From Paracoccus sediminilitoris (GTDB lineage Bacteria > Pseudomonadota > Alphaproteobacteria > Rhodobacterales > Rhodobacteraceae), in assembly GCF_003259195.1 (NCBI RefSeq), contig NZ_QJPK01000018.1, positions 1 through 64,000 on the forward strand: a DNA stretch of 64,000 nucleotides. The letters are read 5' to 3'. Position numbers and translations under genes: made by a program. Below, in pieces: positions 45,755 through 54,646 of this stretch. Below the pieces are notes generated by a model, which was given only the letters and a program-made list of their open reading frames with translations, was not told where the DNA came from and ran no database searches. Position 1 is the first letter of the stretch, and each line of letters opens with the position of its first letter.

Positions 45755-45802
45755 TGAACAATCCGCTTGTTGCCTCGGGCACTTTCCCACTAGGGTTCGG
45801 GG

Positions 45803-46438
45803 ATGGATGAACAGGATGTCACAGCCGCCGGATGGCGGGGATCTCGGGATGGCTGGCTCGAGGCGGGGTACCAGGCGCTGATCGAAGGTGGTGTCGACGC
45901 CGTCAGGATCATGCCTTTGGCCAAGCGGCTTGGGCTGTCGCGCACCAGTTTCTATTGGTTTTTCAAGGACCGCGAGGCGTTGCTGGCGGCACTTCTGGAC
46001 GGATGGGCCGCGCGAACCACCACCCCCCTGGTCGCGGCGACGACCCATTATGCCGAAACCCAGGCCGAGGCGATGCTGAACGTCATCGGCTGCTTCCTGT
46101 TGCCGGAAACCTTCGACGCGCGGCTGGAATTCGCGATCCGCAGCTGGGCCTTGCAGGATCAGGCTGTGGCGGACCGGGTCGCGGCCGCGGACGACACCCG
46201 CCTGTCGGCCCTGTCGAAGATGCTGCAGGGCTGGGGACATGATGCGGCATCCGCGGATGTTCGCGCGCGCACCGTCTATCTGGTCCAGATCGGCTATATC
46301 TCGATGCGGGCCGTCGAGGATCTGCAGACGCGCCTGGACCGCATCCCCACCTATGTCGAGATCTATACGGGCACCCGCCCCGCCCCCCGCGAGATCGCCC
46401 GCTTCAATGCGCGCTTTCAGGACCGTGGGGCTGCCTGA
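45803..46438 (+). CDS. TetR family transcriptional regulator
   Basis: 211 aa. The N-terminal helix-turn-helix ('AGYQALIEGGVDAVRIMPLA', 'KRLGLSRTSFYWFFKDREAL') is followed by a helical ligand domain ('LEFAIRSWALQDQAVADRVA', 'GYISMRAVEDLQTRLDR'). It diverges from the DgcA-like demethylase gene, with a palindrome between them, so a local repressor role is likely. The ligand is unknown. Confidence 0.9.
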   Translation: MDEQDVTAAGWRGSRDGWLEAGYQALIEGGVDAVRIMPLAKRLGLSRTSFYWFFKDREALLAALLDGWAARTTTPLVAATTHYAETQAEAMLNVIGCFLLPETFDARLEFAIRSWALQDQAVADRVAAADDTRLSALSKMLQGWGHDAASADVRARTVYLVQIGYISMRAVEDLQTRLDRIPTYVEIYTGTRPAPREIARFNARFQDRGAA

Positions 46439-46799
46439 CATGCTCGCGTCCTGTTTGGCCAAGGGGCAAGCCGGCCCTTGAGCAAAGCTGAAATGATCCA
46501 CGCCGATCTGGGAACCGTTGGTCCGCCATGCCCTGATCGAGAATTTGGGCGGCCAAGGCAGTATTATCACAGGCATGGTGATGACCACCGACAGCGTGCC
46601 CGAAACTCGGGCCTGGCGATGGCGGGACGGGCGCCACTGATGGGGCCACGAACGCGACCCGCGGCAGTTATCCCCAATTTTCGGGGATGGTTCTGGGGAC
46701 AAGCGGAATTTCGAGCGGATCATCAGGCCCTTGGGCGGGCCTTCTCGAATGCACGTCGTGCAATCAGGGGCCGCCACTGCGGCCCCCGACATTGTGCGA
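46439..46799. other. Intergenic region with a possible binding-protein fragment
   Basis: 361 bp. At 46521-46575 the plus strand reads 'VRHALIENLGGQGSIITG', and in the next frame 'GDDHRQRARNSGLAMA'; both resemble a stretch of periplasmic sugar-binding proteins, so this may be a short frameshifted relic (weak evidence). A palindrome TGCACGTCGTGCA is at 46750-46762, and the gntP-side hairpin is at 46767-46786. No credible gene. Confidence 0.35.
46767..46786 (-). terminator. Hairpin downstream of gntP
   Basis: Perfect 8-bp inverted repeat GGGGCCGC and GCGGCCCC with a 4-nt loop, 13 bp after the gntP-family stop on the minus strand. It would end the tetronate operon. No T tract. Confidence 0.5.
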
Positions 46800-48197
46800 T
46801 CAGCCAAAGAGCGCGTTGCAGATCAGCAGCATGACCAGCGACGATGCCCAGGCCAGCGTTGTCGGCACCGACCACAGCAGCATCTGGTGCTTGGCCTGCT
46901 TGACGCCCAGCATCCGGTTGATGACCCAGAAATAGCTGTCGTTGAAATAGCCGAAGACCATCGACCCGATGGCCGCCGCCTGTGCGTCAAAGACCATGTT
47001 CACCTCCGGCATGTTCATCAGAATCGGCGCCGAGATCGACGCGCCCGTGATCATCGCGACCGTGCCCGAGCCTTGGATCAGGCGCACCAGCGAGCTGATG
47101 ACGAAGGGGATCAGCACTGCCGGAATGGCCAGACCCGCGACCGCCTGGCCGATGACATCACCCGCACCGCTGTCGCGCAGGACCGAACCCAAGGCGCCCC
47201 CCGCACCGGTCACCAGCAGGATGATGCCCGCGCTTTCGACGCCCTGCTCCATGTATCCCAGAACCTCGTCACGCGGACGGCCTGGCAGCAGGGTATAGAT
47301 CGACACCAGAAGACCGATGGCCACAGCGATCACCGGGTTGCCGAAGAAGGACATCGCCTGCACCAGCAGGTTCGTCTCCAGCGCCGGGTCGCCCGAGGTG
47401 CGCACGACCGCCGTGGCGATAGTATTCAGGAAGATCAGCACGATCGGCAGCAGCAGCGGCAGGACCGCCAGCGCAAGCGAGGGCAGGTCCTTCTGGCGGG
47501 CCTCCGCGGCGCTGTCGAACTGGCGATAGGCGGCGGCGATATCCTCGCCCGTGTCGGCTTCGATCATCCGCTCCAACCGGGGGCCCATGGCGCGGGCATA
47601 AAAGACGATGACCGCCATGCCGGGGATCGTGAAGACGATGCCCCACAGGATCATCAGCCCCAGATCGACGCCATAGATGCCCGCGACGCCCAGGGGGCCG
47701 GGGGTCGGCGGCACGGCATGGTGGGTCAGCATCAGACCGCCCGCCAGCGCGATGCCAAGCGTCAGCACCGACTTGCCAGAGGACCGCGCCAGCGCCTTGA
47801 CCAGCGGCGACAGGATCACGAAGGCGCTGTCGCAGAAGATCGGGATCGACACGATATAGCCCGTCAGGACCATCGCCCAATCCTCGCGCTTTTTCCCGAC
47901 CCACCGGATCAGCGAATAGGCCATCTGCTCGGCGGCGCCCGATACTTCCAGGATGCGTCCCATCATCACGCCGAAGCCGATGACCAGACCGATGGTGGAC
48001 AGCGTCTTTCCGAAGCCCGTGGTGATCGAGGTGATGACCTCGGCGGGCATCATGCCGCCGATCAGGCCCGACACGGATGCGGCGATGATCAGCGCCACGA
48101 TGGCGTGGACCTTGGTCTTTACGACCAAGAAGATCAGCAGGAAGATGGCAAGGCCAAGTCCTGCGATCAGCTGGAACTCCATTCCGGGTTCAGCCAT
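46800..48197 (-). CDS. GntP-family permease (probable tetronate transporter)
   Basis: 465 aa with a strong AGGAGGAG before the ATG. About 12-14 membrane segments with family signatures 'IGFGVMMGRILEVSGAAEQM', 'VSIPIFCDSAFVILSPLVKA' and 'LMLTHHAVPPTPGPLGVAGI'. GntP proteins are proton symporters for gluconate and related sugar acids. As the last gene of the operon for threonate and erythronate breakdown it most likely imports these C4 sugar acids (inference from context). Confidence 0.9.
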   Translation of the reverse strand: MAEPGMEFQLIAGLGLAIFLLIFLVVKTKVHAIVALIIAASVSGLIGGMMPAEVITSITTGFGKTLSTIGLVIGFGVMMGRILEVSGAAEQMAYSLIRWVGKKREDWAMVLTGYIVSIPIFCDSAFVILSPLVKALARSSGKSVLTLGIALAGGLMLTHHAVPPTPGPLGVAGIYGVDLGLMILWGIVFTIPGMAVIVFYARAMGPRLERMIEADTGEDIAAAYRQFDSAAEARQKDLPSLALAVLPLLLPIVLIFLNTIATAVVRTSGDPALETNLLVQAMSFFGNPVIAVAIGLLVSIYTLLPGRPRDEVLGYMEQGVESAGIILLVTGAGGALGSVLRDSGAGDVIGQAVAGLAIPAVLIPFVISSLVRLIQGSGTVAMITGASISAPILMNMPEVNMVFDAQAAAIGSMVFGYFNDSYFWVINRMLGVKQAKHQMLLWSVPTTLAWASSLVMLLICNALFG

Positions 48198-48250
48198 GAG
48201 TTACTCCTCCTCTGCGCCGCGACGGGGCGGCGCCTCCTTTTTGAAAAAGC

Positions 48251-49180
48251 TCAGCGATCGGCCAGGAACTGGCGCAGGATCGCGTCGAAATCGGTGTCCG
48301 CGCCGAAGCCCAAGGCATGTGCGCGGGTCACGTCGAAGGCGCCGGGCCAGCTGCAGACGATGTCGATGATGCGCTGGTCGCGGGTCAGGGCCACGCGGGC
48401 GCGGGCGTCCTGACCCACCAGCCGCTCCAGGCTGTCCAGCATCTCGGCGGGCGTCGCGGTGATGCCGGGCATGTCCATGACACGGTTCAGGCCCAGATCG
48501 GCGGCCGGAATGTGGCCTGCGCGGACCAGATTCTGCACCGCCACGCCAGGAGAACTGATCCACAACCGCGTGTCCAGCGGCACCGGGCATTCGGATGCGA
48601 CGCCCGCAACCGGTTCGCGGATGATCCCCGACACAAAGCTGGAGGCCGCGGAATTGGGCGCGCCGGGGCGCACGCAGATCGTGGGCAGGCGCACGGTCAG
48701 CCCGTCGACGAACCCCTTGCGGCTGTATTCGCTGACCAGCAGTTCCCCAATGGCCTTGCCGCAGCCATAGGAGGACTGCGGCATCAGCGCCATGGTCGGC
48801 GGCACGATCTGCGGCATCTCTCCGCCGAAGACGGCCAACGAGCTGGTGAAGACGAAGCGCGGCGCGCGGTCCAGACTGCGGCAGGCCTCCAGCAGCAGGC
48901 GGGTGGCGTCCACGTTGATGTGCAGCCCGGTGTCGAAGTCCTGTTCCGACTGGCCCGACAGCACCGCGGCCAGGTGATAGACCGTCTCCGCGCCCCCTGA
49001 CAGCGCGCGGGCCACGGCATCCGCGTCGTCGATGGAGCCGACCAGGCTTTCCACCCGCGCGTCATCCACCGGGCAGGGCACCCGGTCCAGCGACACGATG
49101 CGCTGTGCGCCTTCCTTCAGCAGCGCCGCAATCAGGCGCGCGCCCAGAAATCCGGCGCCGCCGGTCACGATGATGGTCAT
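48251..49180 (-). CDS. denD: D-erythronate dehydrogenase
   Basis: 309 aa short-chain/extended NAD-dependent dehydrogenase: 'IIVTGGAGFLGARLIAALLK' (NAD motif), 'ETVYHLAAVLSGQSEQDFDT', 'FVFTSSLAVFGG' and the catalytic Tyr-x3-Lys in 'SSYGCGKAIGELL'. The match to DenD of tetronate operons is strong in sequence pattern and context. It oxidises D-erythronate to 3-oxo-tetronate. It overlaps the deoR-type gene by 4 bp. Confidence 0.9.
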   Translation of the reverse strand: MTIIVTGGAGFLGARLIAALLKEGAQRIVSLDRVPCPVDDARVESLVGSIDDADAVARALSGGAETVYHLAAVLSGQSEQDFDTGLHINVDATRLLLEACRSLDRAPRFVFTSSLAVFGGEMPQIVPPTMALMPQSSYGCGKAIGELLVSEYSRKGFVDGLTVRLPTICVRPGAPNSAASSFVSGIIREPVAGVASECPVPLDTRLWISSPGVAVQNLVRAGHIPAADLGLNRVMDMPGITATPAEMLDSLERLVGQDARARVALTRDQRIIDIVCSWPGAFDVTRAHALGFGADTDFDAILRQFLADR

Positions 49181-49959
49181 GTGCTCTCTCCCTCCAGGTC
49201 GTGGGCCAGGATCACCTGCACCCCCATCTCGCGCAGGGCGTCCGCCGCACCTGCGTCGATGCCCGCATCGGTCACGACCGTGTCGAAGACCGAGACGGGC
49301 AGGATGTTCATCGCCGCCACCGCGCCGTATTTCGTCGAATCCGACACCAGCACGGCGCGGCGCGCGCGATCGACCGCGACGCGCTTGACCGGGCCCTTGG
49401 CCTCGGAGGGCGAACTCAGCCCCGCCACCGTCCAGGACGAGGTCGAGATGAAGGCGATGTCATAGTTGAACCGCGCCAGCGCCTCGGACGCGGCACCGCC
49501 CACGCAGGACTGGTTCGCGCGTTCGACCAGCCCGCCGCTGTGATAAAGGGTGCAATCCGAATGCGTGGACAGCCAGGCGCAGATGACGAAGTCGTTCGTG
49601 ACCACCGTCAACCCCCGCCGCCCGGCGATCTGGCGCGCCAGCTCCAACAGCGTCGTGCCCGCGTCCAGATAGATCACCATGCCGTCGCGGACCAGATCGG
49701 CCGCCGCCTGACCCACCGCGCGCTTGGCCCCGGTGTTGATCGCGGCCTTCTGCAGATGCGGCAGTTCTTGCGCCAACCTGCGCGACAGGCGCACGCCCCC
49801 GGTGACAGAGGACACGCGGCCCGCCTCCTCCAGCGCCTGGATGTCGCGGCGCACGGTCATGTGCGACACGCCGAGGCGCTCCACCAGATCGGCGATGCTG
49901 ACGATGTCGCGTTCGGCCAGACAGGACAGGATGAACTGCTGGCGTTCGGCCGGGATCAT
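49177..49959 (-). CDS. DeoR-family transcriptional regulator of the tetronate operon
   Basis: 260 aa. N-terminal DeoR helix-turn-helix ('RQQFILSCLAERDIVSIADL', 'LGVSHMTVRRDIQALEEAG') and a C-terminal sugar-phosphate isomerase-like sensor domain ('VIYLDAGTTLLELARQI', 'VVTNDFVICAWL'). It lies inside the operon, coupled by 4-bp overlaps on both sides. Such regulators usually repress their own operon until a phosphorylated intermediate appears. Confidence 0.93.
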   Translation of the reverse strand: MIPAERQQFILSCLAERDIVSIADLVERLGVSHMTVRRDIQALEEAGRVSSVTGGVRLSRRLAQELPHLQKAAINTGAKRAVGQAAADLVRDGMVIYLDAGTTLLELARQIAGRRGLTVVTNDFVICAWLSTHSDCTLYHSGGLVERANQSCVGGAASEALARFNYDIAFISTSSWTVAGLSSPSEAKGPVKRVAVDRARRAVLVSDSTKYGAVAAMNILPVSVFDTVVTDAGIDAGAADALREMGVQVILAHDLEGEST

Positions 49960-50744
49960 GACCCCGCGCGCAGATAGGGCGCGGCCCAGCCCAGACCGTC
50001 CTCGGTCCGGCCGCGCGGGTTGTATTCGCAGCCCATCGGCCCGTCGAACCCGGTCCGGTCGAAGGCCGCGAAGATCTCGGCGTAATTCAATTCGCCCGTG
50101 TCGGGTTCGTGGCGGTCGGGGACTCCCGCGATCTGGACATGACCATAGGCGCCCTTCAACCGCTCGATCCGGCGGATGATGTCGCCGTCCATGATCTGGG
50201 TGTGATAGACGTCGAATTGCAGCAGCACGTTGCGGCGGTCCAGCCCTTGGATCAGAGCCAGCGTCGGGTCCTGATGGGCGATGAAATAGCCCGGCACGTC
50301 ACGGCTGTTCAGCGGCTCGATGCTGATGAAAAGGCCTGCCGCCGCGGCCATGTCGGCGGCCTCGCGCAGGTTCTGGGTCCAGACCGCCTCGCAGGCGGCG
50401 CGGTCCGGCTCATCCGCGGTGATGCCCGACATGACATGGATGCGCGGGCAGCCAAGGCCCTTGGCATAGGTGATCGCCTGCTCCACGCTGGCGCGGAATT
50501 CGGCGCGCTTGGACGGAAGCGCGGCAAAGCCCCGCTCTCCCCCCGCCCAATCGCCCGCGTGGGCGTTGATCAGCGACAGGCTCAGACCGTTGCGGTCCAG
50601 CCGGTCCTTTACCGTTTCGATGGGGTGGTCATAGGGGAACAGGAACTCGACCGTGTCGAAGCCCGCAGCCCCCGCCCGGTCGAACCGGTCCAGAAAGGGC
50701 GCGTCGGTGAACAGCATCGAAAGGTTCGCGGCAATGCGTGTCAT
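49956..50744 (-). CDS. otnI: 2-oxo-tetronate isomerase (hydroxypyruvate isomerase family)
   Basis: 262 aa TIM-barrel isomerase: 'RIAANLSMLFTDAPFLDRFD', 'HAGDWAGGERGFAALP', 'ISIEPLNSRDVPGYFIAHQD' and 'LQFDVYHTQIMDGDI', with Glu, His and Asp metal ligands of the hydroxypyruvate isomerase family. In the threonate route it converts 2-oxo-tetronate (from LtnD) to 3-oxo-tetronate. It overlaps the deoR gene and starts one base after the otnC stop. Confidence 0.9.
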   Translation of the reverse strand: MTRIAANLSMLFTDAPFLDRFDRAGAAGFDTVEFLFPYDHPIETVKDRLDRNGLSLSLINAHAGDWAGGERGFAALPSKRAEFRASVEQAITYAKGLGCPRIHVMSGITADEPDRAACEAVWTQNLREAADMAAAAGLFISIEPLNSRDVPGYFIAHQDPTLALIQGLDRRNVLLQFDVYHTQIMDGDIIRRIERLKGAYGHVQIAGVPDRHEPDTGELNYAEIFAAFDRTGFDGPMGCEYNPRGRTEDGLGWAAPYLRAGS

Positions 50745-50745
50745 G

Positions 50746-51372
50746 TCAGTATCCTCCGCCCAGTTCGGCGATCTCAGCCTCGGTCAGATAGTGCAGCTTC
50801 TCGCCGCGCAGGATGAACTGCAGCTTGGCGGTCTCCTCCAGCTCCTCGGCGTTGTTGACGGCATCGTCGATGTCGCGGCCCAAGACCACGACCCCGTGGG
50901 ACGCCAGCAGAAAGGCCTGCGCGCTGCTGTTCTTGGCTGCGGCGGCCAGGTCCAGCCCGATCTGCGGCGATCCGGGGCGGGAATAGGGGATGACCGGCAT
51001 GTGGCCGATGCGCATGACGTAATAGGGGGTGAAGGGCCGGATCGCATTGTCGCGCGGCAGGCCTTCCAGGCATGACAGCGCCGTCAGATAGGTCGAATGC
51101 AGATGCACGATCGCCCCCACCTGCGGCCGCACGTCGTACAGCGCACGGTGGAAGGCGAATTCCTTGGACGGCTTCGGCCCCGGCAGCGGCTCGCCGTCCG
51201 CGCCGATGACCGAGAGCGCATCTGCCGACAGGCGGCCAAGGCTGCTGCCCGTGGGGGTCACGGTGAAGCCGCCATCGGGGTTGCGGACCGAGACATTGCC
51301 CGCGCCCCCCACGGAATAGCCGCGTTCAAACAGGCTGCGGCACAGCATCACCATGCGGTCGGCGGCATTCAT
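50746..51372 (-). CDS. otnC: 3-oxo-tetronate 4-phosphate decarboxylase (class II aldolase family)
   Basis: 208 aa from an ATG at 51372 with GGAGG upstream, at the ATGA overlap with otnK. 'GGAGNVSVRNPDGGFTVTP', 'GPKPSKEFAFHRALYD', 'AIVHLHSTYLTALSC' (zinc His pair) and 'FLLASHGVVVLGRDIDDAV' (third His) are the class II aldolase motifs. It decarboxylates 3-oxo-tetronate 4-phosphate to dihydroxyacetone phosphate, which enters glycolysis. Confidence 0.92.
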   Translation of the reverse strand: MNAADRMVMLCRSLFERGYSVGGAGNVSVRNPDGGFTVTPTGSSLGRLSADALSVIGADGEPLPGPKPSKEFAFHRALYDVRPQVGAIVHLHSTYLTALSCLEGLPRDNAIRPFTPYYVMRIGHMPVIPYSRPGSPQIGLDLAAAAKNSSAQAFLLASHGVVVLGRDIDDAVNNAEELEETAKLQFILRGEKLHYLTEAEIAELGGGY

Positions 51373-52616
51373 GCGGCAGCCTCCTGCGCGTCGGTGAAGA
51401 AGGTCTCGGTCCCGAAATTGCCGGATTTCAGCGCCAGCGACAAAGGCTTGTCCAGCGCGCGAACCCACGGCACGCCGGGCGCGATCTGCGGGCCGATGGC
51501 GAAGCCCGTGACCTTAAGCGCCTGCGTGACAGAGCCCGAGGTCTCTCCCCCCGCGACGATGAAGCGGGTGATGCCGCCTTCGGCCAGACGCCCGGCGGCG
51601 GCGGCGAAGGTGCGTTCGACCGCCTCGGAGGCGGCGGCGCCGTGCTCTCCCTGGATCGCGCGCAGGCGGGCCGGATCGGCGGTCGCGGTGATCATCGGCG
51701 CGCGGCCCTGCGGCTGTGCCAGCACCCATTCGGCCAGTTCGGCGCCATAGGCATCGGCGTCCGACAGGCAGCGCGCCACTTCCACCTCCAGCGTCGGCGC
51801 AAGCGCGCGATAGGCCGCGACCTGCCGGTTGGTCGTCACGGAACACGACCCCGAGATCACCACCGCAGGCCCCGCCAACGGCGCGCCCGCATCCTGCGCC
51901 TGCGCGCAGGCCCCGTCTGATACCGCCCGCGCGATGCCGTAACCCAGCCCCGAGCCGCCGGTGACCAGCGCCATGTCCGCCACGGCCTGCCCCAGGGTCG
52001 CCAGATGCGCGTCGCTGATCGCGTCCAGCACCACGTAACGGACCCCGTCCGCCCGCAGCGCGGCGATGCGGTCGCGCAAGGCCTGCGGACCCTGATCGAC
52101 GGTCGCCGCATCGACCAGCCCGCAGCGGCCCTGTGCCTGACCCTCCATCAGCCGGATCAGGCTGCTGTCGCGCATGGGCGTGATCGGGTGATCGCGCATC
52201 CCTGAATCCTGCAGCAGGTCCTGTCCCACGAACAGATGGCCCAGATAGACCGACCGACCGTTCACCGGCAGCGCCGGGCAGATCACCGTGATGTCGGTGC
52301 CCAAGGCCCCCATCAGCGCATCGGCCACCGGGCCAATATTGCCAGTGGGCGTCGAATCGAAGGTCGAGCAGTATTTCTGATAGATCTGCGCGCAGCCCCG
52401 CGCCCGCAGCCACTCCAGCGCGGCCAGGCTGTCGGCCACCGCTTGCGCCGCCGGGTTCGACCGGCTTTTGAGCGAGATCACCACCGCGTCGGCCTCGACC
52501 TGCGCATCCGCATCCGGCACGCCGATCATCTGCGTGGTGGTCAGCCCGCCCGCGACCAGAAAGCCCGCGATATCGGTTGCGCCGGTGAAATCATCCGCGA
52601 TGACGCCGATCTTCAT
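51369..52616 (-). CDS. otnK: 3-oxo-tetronate kinase (DUF1537/four-carbon acid sugar kinase)
   Basis: 415 aa. The DUF1537 N-terminal domain is plain ('MKIGVIADDFTGATDIAGFL', 'IYQKYCSTFDSTPTGNIGPV', 'ICPALPVNGRSVYLGHLFVG'). The C-terminal nucleotide domain has 'VISGSCSVTTNRQVAAYRAL' and 'FIVAGGETSGSVTQALKVTG'. It phosphorylates 3-oxo-tetronate at C4. It overlaps ltnD upstream and otnC downstream by 4 bp each. Confidence 0.93.
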   Translation of the reverse strand: MKIGVIADDFTGATDIAGFLVAGGLTTTQMIGVPDADAQVEADAVVISLKSRSNPAAQAVADSLAALEWLRARGCAQIYQKYCSTFDSTPTGNIGPVADALMGALGTDITVICPALPVNGRSVYLGHLFVGQDLLQDSGMRDHPITPMRDSSLIRLMEGQAQGRCGLVDAATVDQGPQALRDRIAALRADGVRYVVLDAISDAHLATLGQAVADMALVTGGSGLGYGIARAVSDGACAQAQDAGAPLAGPAVVISGSCSVTTNRQVAAYRALAPTLEVEVARCLSDADAYGAELAEWVLAQPQGRAPMITATADPARLRAIQGEHGAAASEAVERTFAAAAGRLAEGGITRFIVAGGETSGSVTQALKVTGFAIGPQIAPGVPWVRALDKPLSLALKSGNFGTETFFTDAQEAAA

Positions 52617-53521
52617 GCCTTGCCCTCCGGCAGGGTAATGCCCGAGAAGGTCTTGATCACCGCGCTGTCATCCTCGCGCCCGTGGCCCATGTTCGAGGCC
52701 TGCTGGAACATCGCGAAGGCGGTCGAGGCCAGCGGAAGAGGGAAGCCAAGCGCACGCCCGGTTTCCGTCACCAGGCCCAGATCCTTGACGAAGATGTCCA
52801 CGGCCGAGGTGGGCGTATAGTCGCCATCGACCACATGCTTCATCCGGTTCTCGAACATCCAGGAATTGCCGGCGGCGTTGGTCACCACGTCATACATCGT
52901 ATCCAGCGGGATGCCCGCACGGGCGGCCAGGGCCATCGCCTCGGCGCCGACGGCGATGTGCACGCCCGCCAGCAGCTGGTGGATGACCTTCACCGTCGCG
53001 CCCTGCCCGATGTCAGGCCCGATGCGATAGGTCTTGGCGGCGACCGCCTCCAGCACTGGGGCCAGCGCGTCAAAGGCCGCGTCGGGTCCCGAGGCCATCA
53101 CCGTCATCGCCCCCTGCGCGGCCCTGGCCGCCCCACCCGAGACCGGCGCATCCAACATCAGCACGCCCCGCGCGTCCAAATCGGCACCGAGGGCGCGCGC
53201 GTCTTCCGCGGATTGCGTGCAGCTGACCATGATCGCGCCGCCGGGCGCGATACGGTCGGCCACGCCGCCCTGCCCCAGGATCACCTGTCGCGCCTGCGCA
53301 CCATTCACGACCAGCACGATCACCGCATTGAAATCGCCGGTCAGCCCCGCGACTCCGTCAGCCACGCCCTCGGCCCCTTGGGCTGCAAACGCGTCGCGAC
53401 GCCCTGCATCCAGGTCGATGCCACTGGTGGCCAGTCCGGCACGCAGGCAGGACTGTGCGGCCCCCATACCCATGGATCCAAGTCCCACGACACAGACGCG
53501 ATAATCCGCTTGCAGATCCAT
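52613..53521 (-). CDS. ltnD: L-threonate dehydrogenase (beta-hydroxyacid dehydrogenase family)
   Basis: 302 aa. NAD motif 'VCVVGLGSMGMGAAQSCL', substrate motif 'MLDAPVSGGAARAAQGAMTV' and the catalytic Lys in 'GATVKVIHQLLAGVHIAVGA'. The family oxidises 3- or 2-hydroxy acids; together with otnI, otnK and otnC the role is L-threonate to 2-oxo-tetronate. First gene of the seven-gene operon; its upstream region is AT-rich with repeated TGAAA. Confidence 0.9.
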   Translation of the reverse strand: MDLQADYRVCVVGLGSMGMGAAQSCLRAGLATSGIDLDAGRRDAFAAQGAEGVADGVAGLTGDFNAVIVLVVNGAQARQVILGQGGVADRIAPGGAIMVSCTQSAEDARALGADLDARGVLMLDAPVSGGAARAAQGAMTVMASGPDAAFDALAPVLEAVAAKTYRIGPDIGQGATVKVIHQLLAGVHIAVGAEAMALAARAGIPLDTMYDVVTNAAGNSWMFENRMKHVVDGDYTPTSAVDIFVKDLGLVTETGRALGFPLPLASTAFAMFQQASNMGHGREDDSAVIKTFSGITLPEGKA

Positions 53522-53555
53522 GCAGCTTCTCCTTCCGCAACAGTTCTTGCCGAAA

Positions 53556-53592
53556 TTTCACAAATTATCACAGCTTTCAACAATGGTTTTCA
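53556..53592 (-). promoter_or_regulatory. TGAAA direct repeats before ltnD
   Basis: Read on the minus strand, TGAAA occurs three times (53592-53588, 53579-53575, 53560-53556) in the AT-rich stretch 35-70 bp upstream of the ltnD start. DeoR-type regulators often bind such short direct repeats. Candidate operator only. Confidence 0.3.
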
Positions 53593-53812
53593 AGAAACTT
53601 GGGGTCCAACCTGATTGGGATGCCGCTGAGCACGGGCGCCAAGACAGCAGAGGACGGACAAAGCCGAGGCGCAAAATTGCGCGTGGCAACATCATTTCAG
53701 CAGTTATCCGCCGCCAGCATCACCAAACATGACCCAGGGTCAAGCAGCGCCTTTCAACCAAAAGTTGCAGACTCTATCTCTGCCCTGACACCCCAAGAAG
53801 AGGCATGGCAGC

Positions 53813-54604
53813 ATGACCCCACACGAACGACACAATACCGGACATCTGCGGGGCGACCTGAAGACAAGGCGCCGCTTGCTGAACCCGTCCCGGTCGGCAC
53901 GCGTGCTGGTCGCGTCGCGCCGCTCCGCGGGAAACGACTTGGTGCTGGGCACGATCCTTGCCGCCATCGCGGGGGCCGCGAATGTCGGCGGTTTTTTCGC
54001 CCTGGGCCAGTACACCTCGCACATGACCGGTTATCTGTCGGCCATCGCCGACCAGCTGACCGCGCTGAACCTGTGGATCGCCCTGCTGAGCGTTCTGGCT
54101 GTGGCGGCCTTCGTTTCCGGATCGGCGCTCAGCGCCTTTCTGATCAACTGGGGGCGCGACCATGTCTTCCGGCAGCAATATGCCTTGCCCCTGACGATCC
54201 AGGGCGGACTTTTGCTGGGATTCTCCCTTTGCGGAACGCTGCCGCCTGATATTGGCCGGGTGCTGGGGCTGGTGATCCTGTGCTTCATCATGGGCATGCA
54301 GAACGCGACCATCACCAATATCTCGGGGGCAAGGATACGCACGACCCATGCGACCGGAACGGTGACCGATATCGGGATAGAACTGGGACGCGTCGTCTAT
54401 GATCGGGTATGGCCCGACCGCGGCGTTGCACCCGACCGGGTCAAGCTGGGCATCCTGCTGAAGATCATCGGCATGTTCGTGCTGGGGGGCATCTTCGGCG
54501 TCATCGGGTTTCAACTGGCGGGCTTCATGTTCGCGATCCCTCTGGCCGGAGTGCTGTTCATCCTTGGTCTGCCCGGGGTGGTACAAAGTCTGGCGCATTC
54601 ATGA
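53813..54604 (+). CDS. YoaK/DUF1275 family membrane protein
   Basis: 263 aa with about six membrane helices: 'GTILAAIAGAANVGGFFALG', 'QYTSHMTGYLSAIADQL', 'GMQNATITNISGARIRTTHA', then 'GTVTDIGIELGR'. These are the signature blocks of the YoaK (DUF1275) family, of unknown function. The first 40 residues are basic and cytoplasmic. AAGAGG lies nine bases before the ATG. Divergent from ltnD, but no functional link is evident. Confidence 0.88.
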   Translation: MTPHERHNTGHLRGDLKTRRRLLNPSRSARVLVASRRSAGNDLVLGTILAAIAGAANVGGFFALGQYTSHMTGYLSAIADQLTALNLWIALLSVLAVAAFVSGSALSAFLINWGRDHVFRQQYALPLTIQGGLLLGFSLCGTLPPDIGRVLGLVILCFIMGMQNATITNISGARIRTTHATGTVTDIGIELGRVVYDRVWPDRGVAPDRVKLGILLKIIGMFVLGGIFGVIGFQLAGFMFAIPLAGVLFILGLPGVVQSLAHS

Positions 54605-54646
54605 AAGATACGCGTGGTGATCGGTCTGCGGCGCGCCATCGCATAG

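Noticed and set aside
42597..45881. A 1094-codon open frame across the second GlxA-type gene and opposite the DgcA-like gene
   Set aside because: Runs out of frame through a clear regulator gene and antisense to a clear enzyme; composition (Arg, Gly, His, Gln rich) is typical of shadow frames.
48198..48250. GC-rich hairpin between denD and gntP
   Set aside because: The stem overlaps the strong gntP ribosome binding site region and there is no convincing terminator shape; the genes are probably co-transcribed.
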